Shown here piece after piece: positions 41,797 through 50,250 of a DNA stretch of 64,000 nt. The notes beneath the pieces were generated by a model, which saw only the letters and a program-made list of their open reading frames with translations, searched no databases and was not told the DNA's origin. Every line of letters begins with the position of its first letter. Position 1 is the first letter of the stretch. The DNA is from Streptomyces sp. ISL-1 (GTDB taxonomy: Bacteria; Actinomycetota; Actinomycetes; Streptomycetales; Streptomycetaceae). Both the position numbers and the translations under genes were made by a program. The stretch covers positions 116,873-180,872 of the forward strand of contig NZ_JAGGOI010000023.1 in assembly GCF_018614585.1 (NCBI RefSeq). The letters are read 5' to 3'.

Positions 41797-42444
41797 ATGA
41801 CCGACGACTCCGTGGACCTGCGCTCCCGCTGGTCCCAGGCGCTGCTCGCCGCCCGTGACGGCGCGAGCGGGCCGGACCCGCTGCCGTACGCCGAGAACCT
41901 GCTGGCCCGCTGGTCGGAGCCGCAGCGCCGCTACCACACGGTCGACCACCTCGCGGCGGTCCTGACCCACATCGACGTACTGGGGGAGTACGCCACCGCC
42001 CCGGACCTGGTCCGCCTCGCGGCCTGGTTCCACGACGCGGTCTACCAACCCGACCGCTCCGAGAACGAGGAACGCTCCGCCCGCCTGGCCGAACGCGCCC
42101 TCCCCGAGGCGGGCCTGTCCCCCGCGCGTACCGCGGAAGTCGCACGCCTGGTCCGCCTCACGACCACCCACGCACCCGGTCCGGACGACGCCAACGGCCA
42201 GGTCCTCTGCGACGCGGACCTGGCGATCCTGGCGTCGGGCCCAGAGGGTTATGCGGCGTACGCGGCGGCGGTACGGGCGGAGTACGACTTCGTCCCGGAC
42301 GCGGCCTTCCGCGAGGGCCGCGCGGCGGTGCTGCGCCAACTGCTCGACCTGCCACGGCTGTTCCACACGCCGTACGGGGAGCGCGAGTGGGAGTCGGCCG
42401 CCCGTCAGAACATGTCGCTGGAACTGGAGTTGCTCTCAGGCTGA
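41797..42444 (+). CDS. HD-domain phosphohydrolase-like protein
   Basis: 215 residues from ATG 41797. HD motifs: RYHTVDHLAAVLTHIDVLGE (first His), LAAWFHDAVYQPDRSENEER (the HD pair), and VLCDADLAILASG (metal-binding Asp). Belongs to the predicted metal-dependent HD hydrolases often annotated as N-methyl-D-aspartate-receptor-like or HD family. Substrate unknown. Confidence 0.85.
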   Translation: MTDDSVDLRSRWSQALLAARDGASGPDPLPYAENLLARWSEPQRRYHTVDHLAAVLTHIDVLGEYATAPDLVRLAAWFHDAVYQPDRSENEERSARLAERALPEAGLSPARTAEVARLVRLTTTHAPGPDDANGQVLCDADLAILASGPEGYAAYAAAVRAEYDFVPDAAFREGRAAVLRQLLDLPRLFHTPYGEREWESAARQNMSLELELLSG

Positions 42445-42467
42445 CCGGACGCGGGACGGCACGGGCC

Positions 42468-42734
42468 TTAGGCGGACCCCCCTTTACGTCTGCGCAGCCC
42501 CGCCTTCGTCAGCAGCTCGACCACCTCGCGGCTCGACACCTGCACGGCACCCGCCGCCACCGCGTCCGCGTACCGGTGTGACGGCACGTCGTAGTGGTCC
42601 CGCTCGAAGGCGCGCGGCGGGCAGCCGATCGACGCCGCGAACGCGTGCAGTTCCTCGTACGAGACATCGCTGACCAGGTGCGACCACATCCGGCCATGGC
42701 CCGGCCAGGTCGGCGGGTCGATGTAGACAGTCAC
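42468..42734 (-). CDS. DUF4031 protein
   Basis: 88 residues from GTG 42734: VTVYIDPPTWPGHGRMWSHL, ELHAFAASIGCPPRAFERDH, YDVPSHRYADAVAAGA. This is the complete DUF4031 pattern, and its size is right for the family. Activity unknown. Its start overlaps the previous gene's stop by four bases (GTGA), so the two are translationally coupled. Confidence 0.85.
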   Translation of the reverse strand: MTVYIDPPTWPGHGRMWSHLVSDVSYEELHAFAASIGCPPRAFERDHYDVPSHRYADAVAAGAVQVSSREVVELLTKAGLRRRKGGSA

Positions 42735-43087
42735 GAAAGGCCACCGACGCGGGCCACCACGACGCCCGCCTTCGAACAGACCCAGTGCGGGTCCGGGCCC
42801 AGCTCCGGCTCGACGTCCAGGGCGTGCGGGTCGCCGGCGTCGCAGACCGGGCACAGCGGCCACCGGCCGTACCGCTCCAGCAGCGCGTCCTGGACGTCCT
42901 GGGCGACCAGGCCCGCGATGTACTCGACGCCCTCCGGCCACTGCTCGACCCACCAGCGTCGGTGCGCCACCGCCTCCTCGACCAGCGACACGACCCCGGC
43001 GTCCGCCACATCGCGGGCGGCCAGATCGGCGAGGACCAGGGCGCGCGCCGCGTGCAGCGCCTGCTCCAGCGGAATCGCGTCGTCCAT
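42731..43087 (-). CDS. conserved hypothetical protein with Cys pair
   Basis: 118 residues from MDDAIPLEQALHAARALVLA. Mostly helical, ending in a zinc-ribbon-like segment CPVCDAGDPH ... WVCSKAG. It is coupled to the DUF4031 gene downstream, so the two may act together. No known function. Confidence 0.75.
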   Translation of the reverse strand: MDDAIPLEQALHAARALVLADLAARDVADAGVVSLVEEAVAHRRWWVEQWPEGVEYIAGLVAQDVQDALLERYGRWPLCPVCDAGDPHALDVEPELGPDPHWVCSKAGVVVARVGGLS

Positions 43088-43137
43088 AGAGCAATTGTCA
43101 CCCCACGCGCCAGGGCTGGGTCCTGTGGGGGTTGACG

Positions 43138-44085
43138 ATGAACGAAGGGCGAAAATATCTTTCAAGGGTGACCAATCCAGTGAAGGAAATTTTCAGCGGC
43201 GACGCCCCGCCCGCCCCCGCCGCCCTCGCGGCCAAGGTGCGCACCCTCGCGCCGTCCATGACCCGCTCCATGCAGCGGGTCGCCGAAGCCGTCGCCGACG
43301 ATCCGGCCGGCTGCGCGGCCCTCACGGTCACCGGTCTGGCCGAGCTCACCGGCACCAGCGAGGCGACCGTGGTCCGCACCGCCCGACTCCTCGGCTATCC
43401 CGGCTACCGCGATCTGCGCCTCGCGCTCGCCGGGCTCGCCGCTCACCAGCAGTCCGGCCGGGCCCCGGCCGTCACCGCCGACATCGCCGTCGACGACCCC
43501 ATCGCCGACGTGGTCGCCAAGCTGGCGTACGACGAGCAGCAGACCCTGGCCGACACGGCCGCGGGGCTCGACACCATACAGCTGGGCGCGGCCGTCGCCG
43601 CCGCCTCGACCGCCCGCCGCATCGACATCTACGGCGTCGGCGCGTCCTGTCTCGTCGGCATGGACCTCGCCCAGAAGCTGCTGCGCATCGGCCTGATCGC
43701 ACACGCCCACGCCGACCCCCACCTCGCCGTCACCAACGCGGTGCAGCTCCGCTCCGGCGACGTGGCCATCGCCATCACCCACTCCGGTTCGACGGGCGAC
43801 GTGATCGAGCCACTGCGCGTGGCCTTCGACCGCGGCGCGACGACGATAGCGATCACCGGCCGCCCGGGCGGCCCGGTGTCGCAGTACGCCGACCATGTGC
43901 TGACCACCTCCACCGCACGGGAGAGCGAGCTGCGCCCGGCCGCCATGTCGTCCCGCACCAGCCAACTCCTCGTCGTCGACTGCCTGTTCATAGGCATCGC
44001 GCAACGTACGTACGAGACGGCGGCCCCTGCCCTCGCCGCTTCGTACGAGGCCCTCGCCCACCGGCACAGCCCCCGCACCCGCTAA
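43138..44085 (+). CDS. murR: RpiR-family regulator (MurR-like)
   Basis: About 315 residues from ATG 43138, with GGGGG upstream; GTG 43168 (VTNPVKEIFSG) is a good alternative. RpiR N-terminal HTH (about 40-105: LTVTGLAELTGTSEATVVRT) and a SIS domain (about 140-275: DIYGVGASCLVGMDLAQKLL, DVAIAITHSGSTGDVIEPLR). It precedes murQ and a PTS EIIBC, so the ligand is most likely MurNAc-6-phosphate. Two AT-rich inverted repeats overlap the start region and may be its operators. Confidence 0.88.
   Translation: MNEGRKYLSRVTNPVKEIFSGDAPPAPAALAAKVRTLAPSMTRSMQRVAEAVADDPAGCAALTVTGLAELTGTSEATVVRTARLLGYPGYRDLRLALAGLAAHQQSGRAPAVTADIAVDDPIADVVAKLAYDEQQTLADTAAGLDTIQLGAAVAAASTARRIDIYGVGASCLVGMDLAQKLLRIGLIAHAHADPHLAVTNAVQLRSGDVAIAITHSGSTGDVIEPLRVAFDRGATTIAITGRPGGPVSQYADHVLTTSTARESELRPAAMSSRTSQLLVVDCLFIGIAQRTYETAAPALAASYEALAHRHSPRTR
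43151..43195. promoter_or_regulatory. AT-rich inverted repeats at the murR-like start
   Basis: GAAAATATCTTTC (43151-43163, one mismatched pair) and TGAAGGAAATTTTCA (43181-43195) are AT-rich palindromes in an otherwise GC-rich region. Candidate operators for the RpiR-type protein. If the true start is downstream they would lie in the 5' leader. Confidence 0.45.
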
Positions 44086-44127
44086 GCGCCCCGACCCCCC
44101 ACGGACCGAGAAAGCAGAGCGCTTTTC

Positions 44128-45066
44128 ATGACCTCCACCCATGACCTTTCCGAGCTGCGCGCTCAGCTGGCCACCCTCACCACCGAGGCGTTCCGGCCCG
44201 AGCTCGCCGAGATCGACCAGTTCCCCACCCTCGAGATCGCCCGGATCATGAACGGCGAGGACGAGACCGTCCCCGCCGCCGTCGCCGCGCAGCTGCCGCG
44301 GATCGCCGCCGCGATCGACGGCACCGCCGAGCGGATGTCCCGCGGCGGCCGGCTGATATACGCCGGCGCGGGCACGGCGGGGCGGCTCGGCGTACTGGAC
44401 GCGAGCGAGTGCCCGCCCACCTTCAACACCGATCCGGACGAGGTCGTGGGCCTGATAGCGGGCGGCCCGTCCGCCATGGTCAAGTCGGTCGAGGGCGCGG
44501 AGGACAGCAAGGAGCTGGCCGCCGCCGACCTGGACGCCCTGGAGCTGACCGCGGACGACACGGTGGTCGGGATCTCCGCGTCGGGCCGCACGCCCTACGC
44601 CATCGGCGCGGTCGAGCACGCCCGCGCCCGGGGCGCGCTCACCATCGGCCTGTCCTGCAACACGGACAGCGCGCTCGGCGCGGCCGCAGACCACGGCATC
44701 GAGGTCGTCGTCGGACCCGAACTGCTCACCGGATCAACGCGGTTGAAGGCCGGTACGGCGCAGAAGCTGGTCCTCAACATGATCTCGACGATCACGATGA
44801 TCCGGCTCGGCAAGACATACGGAAACCTGATGGTCGACGTCCGCGCCTCCAACGAGAAGCTGCGCGCCCGCTCGCGGCGGATCGTCGCGCTCGCCACCGG
44901 CGCGTCGGACGAGGAGATCGAAGCCGCTCTCGCCGCCACCGGCGGTGAGGTGAAGAACGCGATCCTGACCATTCTCGGCTCGGTCGACGGCCCCACGGCG
45001 GCCGACCTCCTCACCAAGTCTCACGGCCACCTCCGCGCGGCGCTGCAATCGGCCCGTACGCATTGA
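44128..45066 (+). CDS. murQ: N-acetylmuramic acid 6-phosphate etherase
   Basis: 312 residues. SIS-fold etherase with RLIYAGAGTAGRLGVLDASE, CPPTFNTDPDEVVGLIAGG, and TGSTRLKAGTAQKLVLNMIS, the MurQ hallmarks. It splits MurNAc-6-P into GlcNAc-6-P and D-lactate in the cytoplasm. Lies between the RpiR gene and the PTS gene (43-base gaps) in one apparent operon. Confidence 0.95.
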   Translation: MTSTHDLSELRAQLATLTTEAFRPELAEIDQFPTLEIARIMNGEDETVPAAVAAQLPRIAAAIDGTAERMSRGGRLIYAGAGTAGRLGVLDASECPPTFNTDPDEVVGLIAGGPSAMVKSVEGAEDSKELAAADLDALELTADDTVVGISASGRTPYAIGAVEHARARGALTIGLSCNTDSALGAAADHGIEVVVGPELLTGSTRLKAGTAQKLVLNMISTITMIRLGKTYGNLMVDVRASNEKLRARSRRIVALATGASDEEIEAALAATGGEVKNAILTILGSVDGPTAADLLTKSHGHLRAALQSARTH

Positions 45067-45108
45067 ACTCCCCCTGAACTTCCCCCCACAGCAAGGCGCC
45101 CCCCACCC

Positions 45109-46620
45109 ATGGCAACCGACTCCGCAGACAAGAACAGCGCCACCGCCGCCGCGATCCTGCCCCTGGTGGGCGGCGCCGGGAACATCTCCTCAGTCGCCCA
45201 CTGCATGACCCGCCTCCGCCTCGGACTGCGCGACCGATCCCTCGTCCAGGACGAGGCCCTCAAGGCCCTCCCGGCAGTCATGGGCGTGGTCGACGACGAC
45301 ACGTACCAGATCGTGCTGGGTCCGGGCACGGTCGCCCGCGTCACCCCGGAGTTCGAGGCGCTGGTGGCGGCGGCCGGGAGCGCCCCCGGGTCCTCGCCCG
45401 CGGCCGCCGAGGAACTGGCGGCCCACGGCGCCGCCATCAAGGCGGCCCGGAAGGCAAAGAACTCAACGCCCTTCAAACTCTTCCTGCGCCGTATCGCGAA
45501 CATCTTCGTGCCGCTGATCCCGGCCCTCATCGGCTGCGGCATCATCGCCGGTCTGGGCGGGCTGCTGACCAACCTCGGCATGCTGCCGACCGTGGTCCCC
45601 GCGCTCACCGCGATGGCGTCCGGCTTCATGTCGCTGATCGCCGTCTTCGTCGGCTACAACACCGCGAAGGAGTTCGGCGGTACGCCGATCCTGGGCGGCG
45701 CGGTCGCCGCGATCATCGTCTTCCCGGGAGTCGCGAACATCGAGGCCTTCGGCCAGAAGCTCTCCCCGGGCCAGGGCGGCGTGCTCGGCGCGCTGGCCGC
45801 GGCGGTGCTGGCGGTGTACGTGGAGAAGTGGTGCCGTGGGGGTACCTCCCGGGCGAAGCGCTGGGGAAGGGTGCCTCAGTCATTGGACGTCCTTGTCACC
45901 CCCACCCTCACGGTCCTCGTCTCCGGCCTGGTCACCATCTTCGGCCTGATGTTCGTCGCCGGTGCGGTCTCCACAGCGATCGGCGACTTCGCCGACTGGC
46001 TGCTGGCCAACGGGGGCGCGGGCGCGGGCTTCGTACTCGGCGGCCTCTTCCTCCCGCTGGTCATGCTCGGCCTGCACCAGGCGTTGATCCCGATCCACAC
46101 CACGCTGATCGAGCAGCAGGGATTCACGGTCCTGCTGCCGATCCTCGCGATGGCGGGCGCGGGCCAGGTCGGCGCGGCGGCCGCGGTCTATCTGCGGCTC
46201 CCGCACAACGCCTCGATCCGCAGCACCATCAAGTCCGCGCTCCCGGCCGGTTTTCTGGGTGTGGGCGAGCCGCTGATCTACGGCGTCTCGCTCCCGCTGG
46301 GCCGCCCGTTCGTCACGGCCTGCGTCGGCGGGGCGTTCGGCGGCGGCTTCGTCGGCCTGTTCAACATGCTGGGCGACAAGGTCGGCTCGACGGCCATCGG
46401 CCCTTCGGGCTGGGCCCTGTTCCCGCTCCTCAACGGGAACAGGGGCTTGGGCGAGACGATCGCTGTCTATGCGGGCGGTCTGCTGGTCGGTTACGGAGCG
46501 GGCTTCCTCGCAACGTACTGGTTCGGCTTTACGAAGCCGATGCTGGAGGAGCTCAACGCGACCGCGACCGCGAAGGACCCCACCCCGCCGACGAAGGAAC
46601 CGACCCCGGTCTCCCCCTAA
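45109..46620 (+). CDS. murP: PTS EIIBC permease, probably for MurNAc
   Basis: 503 residues. An EIIB domain (about 10-85) with the phosphorylated Cys32 in SSVAHCMTRLRL, a linker, then an EIIC domain (about 118-480) of the glucose superfamily with LPHNASIRSTIKSALPAGFL and GVGEPLIYGVSLPLGRPF. No EIIA is fused, as in MurP, which borrows EIIA-Glc. Position after murQ suggests MurNAc as substrate; GlcNAc is the alternative. Residues about 241-256 (CRGGTSRAKRWGRVP) come from an in-frame palindromic repeat and would sit in a loop between helices. Confidence 0.88.
   Translation: MATDSADKNSATAAAILPLVGGAGNISSVAHCMTRLRLGLRDRSLVQDEALKALPAVMGVVDDDTYQIVLGPGTVARVTPEFEALVAAAGSAPGSSPAAAEELAAHGAAIKAARKAKNSTPFKLFLRRIANIFVPLIPALIGCGIIAGLGGLLTNLGMLPTVVPALTAMASGFMSLIAVFVGYNTAKEFGGTPILGGAVAAIIVFPGVANIEAFGQKLSPGQGGVLGALAAAVLAVYVEKWCRGGTSRAKRWGRVPQSLDVLVTPTLTVLVSGLVTIFGLMFVAGAVSTAIGDFADWLLANGGAGAGFVLGGLFLPLVMLGLHQALIPIHTTLIEQQGFTVLLPILAMAGAGQVGAAAAVYLRLPHNASIRSTIKSALPAGFLGVGEPLIYGVSLPLGRPFVTACVGGAFGGGFVGLFNMLGDKVGSTAIGPSGWALFPLLNGNRGLGETIAVYAGGLLVGYGAGFLATYWFGFTKPMLEELNATATAKDPTPPTKEPTPVSP
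45832..45885 (+). repeat. palindromic repeat inserted in frame within the PTS gene
   Basis: GGGGGTACCTCCCGGGCGAA ... CTGGGGAAGGGTGCCTCAGT. The ends GGTACC and GGTGCC can pair imperfectly. The sequence looks like the dispersed GGGGGTACCTCCC palindromes found between genes in Streptomyces, here within a coding region and keeping the frame open. Confidence 0.6.
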
Positions 46621-46645
46621 CCGGGGCCCCGCCCGAGACCCCGCG

Positions 46646-46679
46646 CCTCAATCTCCCCCGGACTTCGTCCAGATTGAGG
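46646..46679. terminator. hairpin between PTS and ABC genes
   Basis: CCTCAATCT / AGATTGAGG outer stem (9 bp) enclosing an inner GGAC-TTC-GTCC stem. It ends the mur operon and the convergent ABC operon. Confidence 0.8.
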
Positions 46680-46717
46680 ACACGCCCGAAGGCCGTAACC
46701 CCCCGCACCGCCTCCGC

Positions 46718-47407
46718 CTACGCCGCCCCCGCCGCCCGCTCCGTTATCGTCACCCGCCCCTTGCGGATCACCGCCAACCTCGGCGCCCGCCGCGCCAGCG
46801 CCGAATCGTGCGTGACCATCACAAACGTCAGAGTGTGCTCCTGCCACAGACCCTCCAGCAGCTCCATGATCTCGTCACGCATCGACTCGTCGAGATTGCC
46901 GGTGGGTTCGTCGGCCAGCAGCACCGCCGGCCGCTTCACCAGCGCACGCGCGATCGCCACCCGCTGCTGCTGTCCGCCGGACAGCTCACCGGGCAGATGG
47001 CCGTGCCGCTCCCCGAGCCCGACCGAGGCCAGCGCGTCCGCGGCCCTCTCCCGGCGCTCGGCCGCCTTCAGGCCGAGCGGTACGAGCGCGGTCTCCACGT
47101 TCTCCTGGGCGGTGAGCGTGGGGATGAGGTTGAAGCTCTGGAAGACGAAGCCGATCTCCTCGGCCCGTACCCGGGTGAGCCTCGCCTCCGGCAGGGTCGC
47201 GAGGTCGGTGCCGTCGAGGACCACGCTGCCCTCCGTCGGCCGGTCCAGGCCGCCGAGCATCTGCAGCAGTGTGGACTTGCCGCCACCGGTGGGTCCCTGG
47301 ATCACCAGCCGCCCGCCGTCCTCGATGGTCAGGTCCACCCCGTCGAGGGCCTGGACGGTGTCCTTGCCGCGCCGGTAGCGCTTGGTGACGCCACTGAGCT
47401 GGTACAT
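46718..47407 (-). CDS. MacB-type ABC transporter ATPase
   Basis: 229 residues. Walker A GPTGGGKSTLLQ, Q-loop FVFQSFNLIPTLTA, signature LSGGQQQRVAIARAL, Walker B AVLLADEPTGNLDES, H-loop VMVTHD. LolD/MacB family. Works with the FtsX-like permease encoded just upstream (43-base gap). Confidence 0.93.
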   Translation of the reverse strand: MYQLSGVTKRYRRGKDTVQALDGVDLTIEDGGRLVIQGPTGGGKSTLLQMLGGLDRPTEGSVVLDGTDLATLPEARLTRVRAEEIGFVFQSFNLIPTLTAQENVETALVPLGLKAAERRERAADALASVGLGERHGHLPGELSGGQQQRVAIARALVKRPAVLLADEPTGNLDESMRDEIMELLEGLWQEHTLTFVMVTHDSALARRAPRLAVIRKGRVTITERAAGAA

Positions 47408-47449
47408 GGTTCAACTCCTCCTGTGCGTAGGTGCGTTCGGGCTTATCGA

Positions 47450-48913
47450 CTACTCGACACGGCGCAGGGCGTCGGCCGGCCGCAGCCGGGACGCGCGCCA
47501 GCCACCGAAGCCGCCCGCCACGAGCCCGCCCGCCACGGCGAGCGCCACGGCCAGGCCGATGGTGGTCAGCGAGACCGGCGCGGTGAGCGCGATGTCCAGC
47601 GCCCGGGACGCGGCCTGCCGGGCGGGACCGCCCTCGCCGCCGCCCGCGCCGAGCACCCGGCCGCCACCCGCACCGCCACCGGACCCGCCCAACTGGGCGG
47701 TGAGCGTGGGGCTGAACGCGGTGATGACCCACGCCCCGGCCAACCCGATCCCGATCCCGAGCACCCCGCCGACCAGCCCGTTGACCAGTGCCTCACCGGC
47801 CACCTGCCGGGTCACCCGGCCGCTGCGCCACCCCAGCGCCTTGAGCGTGCCGAACTCCCGTACCCGCCGGCTCACCGCGGCCGACGTAAGCAGCCCGGCA
47901 ACCAGGAACGCGGCCGCGAGCACCACGTACGAAAGCCACTTGCCAACGCCCGCGGCGAGGTCGGAGGCGGTGGACAGCGAACCGGAGACCGTGTCCGCGA
48001 GATCGGCGGAGGTGGTCACGGTAGTGCCGGAGATGTTCCTCTGAATGGCCTGCTTGACGCCGTCGATCCGCTGCGAATCGGTTGCCTGGACGTAGACGGT
48101 GGTGACCTTGTCCTTGGCGCCGGCGAGCGTCTGCGCCTGGGCCAGCGGAAGATAGACGTTGGCGGCGGCGTCCCCACTGTCGGCCGTCGCGACCCCGACG
48201 ACGGTGTACTTGGCGCCCGAGATGGTGAGGGTCTTGCCGACGGTGAGGCTCTTCTCCTTGGCGTAGGCACTGTCGACGACGGCGACCTTGGCGCTGGTCT
48301 CGGTCGTCTTGAAGGTGCGCCCCGAGGTGATCTTCGAGGAGGTCAGCGGCCCAAGTCCTTGATGGGCGACGTCCGTTCCGTACACGGTGTACGAGTCGAC
48401 ATCGAAGGCAGCCCCACCGCCACGCACGGCACCGCCCCCGTCGGTCCCGCCCCCGGGACCGCCCTGCCCGGGCTTCTGCCCCGGCTCGATCTCCCCCTGC
48501 TTGAACTGCCCGTTGACCTTCATCACGCGCACACTCAGCCCGCCGACCGCGTCCGCGACGCCGTCCTGCTTGCCGACCTGCGCGACGGTCGAGAAGGCGA
48601 GGGTCTCGAACCCCTCGACCATCACCAAGTCGCTGCTCTGCTCGGAGTCGTCGTCGCTGTCCTTGGCGTCGAACTCGAATCGGGGCCGCCGCGAGGTGTC
48701 CCCCGCACCGGGGGGCGTGGCGGCCTTGGTCACGGTCATGTCGGTGCCGAGCCCGTACAGCGACTCCAGGACCTTGTCCTGGGCGCGATTCATCCCGGAC
48801 GAAACCGAGTTGACGACGATAACCAGCGCAATCCCGAGGGCGAGCCCCGAGGCGACGACGAGCGCCGCTTTCCTGCGGCGGCGCAATTCGCGCCGGAGGT
48901 AGGTGAAGAACAT
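47450..48913 (-). CDS. MacB/FtsX-like ABC permease
   Basis: 487 residues. One N-terminal helix (AALVVASGLALGIALVIVVN), a large extracytoplasmic domain (about 40-310) with a Gly-rich insertion near 155-170, then three C-terminal helices and the FtsX motif VREFGTLKALGWRSGRVTRQ. A second Gly-rich insertion (about 405-425) lies between the last helices. Mechanotransmission-type exporter or lipoprotein-related machine; substrate unknown. ATG start at a canonical MFFTYLRRELRRRRK end. Confidence 0.92.
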   Translation of the reverse strand: MFFTYLRRELRRRRKAALVVASGLALGIALVIVVNSVSSGMNRAQDKVLESLYGLGTDMTVTKAATPPGAGDTSRRPRFEFDAKDSDDDSEQSSDLVMVEGFETLAFSTVAQVGKQDGVADAVGGLSVRVMKVNGQFKQGEIEPGQKPGQGGPGGGTDGGGAVRGGGAAFDVDSYTVYGTDVAHQGLGPLTSSKITSGRTFKTTETSAKVAVVDSAYAKEKSLTVGKTLTISGAKYTVVGVATADSGDAAANVYLPLAQAQTLAGAKDKVTTVYVQATDSQRIDGVKQAIQRNISGTTVTTSADLADTVSGSLSTASDLAAGVGKWLSYVVLAAAFLVAGLLTSAAVSRRVREFGTLKALGWRSGRVTRQVAGEALVNGLVGGVLGIGIGLAGAWVITAFSPTLTAQLGGSGGGAGGGRVLGAGGGEGGPARQAASRALDIALTAPVSLTTIGLAVALAVAGGLVAGGFGGWRASRLRPADALRRVE

Positions 48914-48999
48914 GGCGCGAACGTAGGCACGCCATGTGATGGCTGGTTAAGGCCGCCGTGAGAGCCGGATGAGAACCCGACGCGGCCCGAGTGTGAGGC

Positions 49000-49297
49000 G
49001 GTCAACCCGGCAGGTCGACTTCACTCGAAGAGGCGCACCGCGACGAAGACGGGTATGCGCACCTCAGGCTCCAGCTCGATGACGTGCAGGTCGTTCATGC
49101 GGTGGACGGAGACGACACGAGGATCACGTACTGGTTCGCACCAGAGGGTCGCATCGTGCTCCTGACGGTCTTCCGCAAGACCAGGATGCGGGAGACAGCT
49201 CAGGTCGCCCGCGGTGAGCGCCCGTATGGTGTGCGACATCGAGCACAAACCGGCCCACACCACGTACAGCCGCTGCGAGAAAGGGGATACACAATGA
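49000..49297 (+). pseudogene. HigB/RelE-like toxin, broken
   Basis: The first frame gives GYAHLRLQLDDVQVVHAVDG and then RITYWFAPEGRIVLLTVFRK-TRMRE, the core of HigB-type ribonuclease toxins (Gp49 family). It is shifted by one base near 49223 (an extra C in CGCCCG). In the second frame the usual end follows (MVCDIEHKPAHTTYSRCEKG to stop at 49297) and overlaps the antitoxin ATG by four bases. The N-terminal third is also missing, with a stop at 48994 and no start codon. The toxin is therefore inactive as it stands. Confidence 0.7.
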
Positions 49298-49629
49298 GCC
49301 ACACGCGTTGGAGGCCGACCCGCGAGCGGACGCTCACTGAGGGGTACGCCGAATCGCCGGAGGTTACGACGGAGCGCGCGGAGGCCCGGCTGGCGATGGC
49401 CTTCGCCAAAGCCGTGTACGACCGCCGCAAAGAGCTCGGGCTGTCCCAGGCCGAGGTCGCCGAGCGCACCGGTCTCACCCAGGCGAAAGTCTCCCGCATC
49501 GAAGGCGCCGACACTATCCCTATGCTCCCCCTGCTGCGCCGCCTGGCTCAGGCGCTCGACGCCTCGCTGAACATCGCCCTCGACAGCGACCACGAAGAGG
49601 TCACCTTCACCGCCCACCCGGCGGCGTGA
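49294..49629 (+). CDS. XRE-type antitoxin (HigA-like)
   Basis: 111 residues with AAAGGGG upstream. HTH at about 40-95: LGLSQAEVAERTGLTQAKVS and RRLAQALDASLNIALD. It is the downstream, antitoxin partner of the toxin remnant, in the toxin-first order typical of higBA. It remains intact while the toxin has decayed. It can still act as a DNA-binding repressor. Confidence 0.82.
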   Translation: MSHTRWRPTRERTLTEGYAESPEVTTERAEARLAMAFAKAVYDRRKELGLSQAEVAERTGLTQAKVSRIEGADTIPMLPLLRRLAQALDASLNIALDSDHEEVTFTAHPAA

Positions 49630-49718
49630 CGCCGTTACGCATAAACCGCACCGGATCGGCCACGCTGTACCCCAGCCGAGGTCCGCCCTCGCCAGCCATC
49701 AACAGCAGCTGACGCACG

Positions 49719-49922
49719 TCATGGCAATCGCCCCTCCGCGTTGATCTCCCGCACCTTTGCCCGCAGCACTTCGCCCGGCGGAGCCGGCCGCACGTCCTCG
49801 GCTGGGCAGTCCCACTCCTTGCCCCCGCCCGGCGGTCTCAGCTGTACGTATCCGCCTTCGCGCCCCATGACCTGCCCGACCCGTCCGCTGCGTACGTCGA
49901 CGGCGTACGTCCCGGGCCTCAC
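49719..49922 (-). CDS. small conserved protein, 67 aa
   Basis: From GTG 49922: VRPGTYAVDVRSGRVGQVMG, EGGYVQLRPPGGGKEWDCPA, and EDVRPAPPGEVLRAKVREIN. A small all-beta-looking protein common upstream of streptomycete XRE/DUF397 loci. Overlaps the preceding gene by four bases (GTGA). Function unknown. Confidence 0.7.
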   Translation of the reverse strand: MRPGTYAVDVRSGRVGQVMGREGGYVQLRPPGGGKEWDCPAEDVRPAPPGEVLRAKVREINAEGRLP

Positions 49923-50137
49923 GCGCTGTCCAGTCCGTGGAGCACGGCCGCGAGCCGCAGCGCCGTGTCCAGGTTGCAGCACCCCAGGTCCACCAGCGGA
50001 TAGGGCGCCTCGCTCGCGAGCGACACCACGTCGACCCGCAACGACGGCAGCGTCACGGCCACCACGCCTAGCCCGTCCCGGAGTTGAGCCACCACCTCTT
50101 CGGCAGCCCGCAGCCGCTCCGCCGATCGCACCACCAT
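49919..50137 (-). CDS. small conserved protein, 72 aa
   Basis: From ATG 50137, with GGAGG nine bases upstream: MVVRSAERLRAAEEVVAQLR, GVVAVTLPSLRVDVVSLASE, and ending AAVLHGLDSA. Paired and coupled with the 67-aa gene and divergent from an XRE/DUF5753 gene. No function known. Confidence 0.65.
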   Translation of the reverse strand: MVVRSAERLRAAEEVVAQLRDGLGVVAVTLPSLRVDVVSLASEAPYPLVDLGCCNLDTALRLAAVLHGLDSA

Positions 50138-50250
50138 GACCAGGCACCTCCACACTGAGTGTTCTCTTTCCTCACCCAGCGTGTCCGGGTCGGGCTAGCC
50201 TGAACAGTGGCGGCAGCCCAACAACCCGTCCTGTCAATCAGGGAGTTGCC

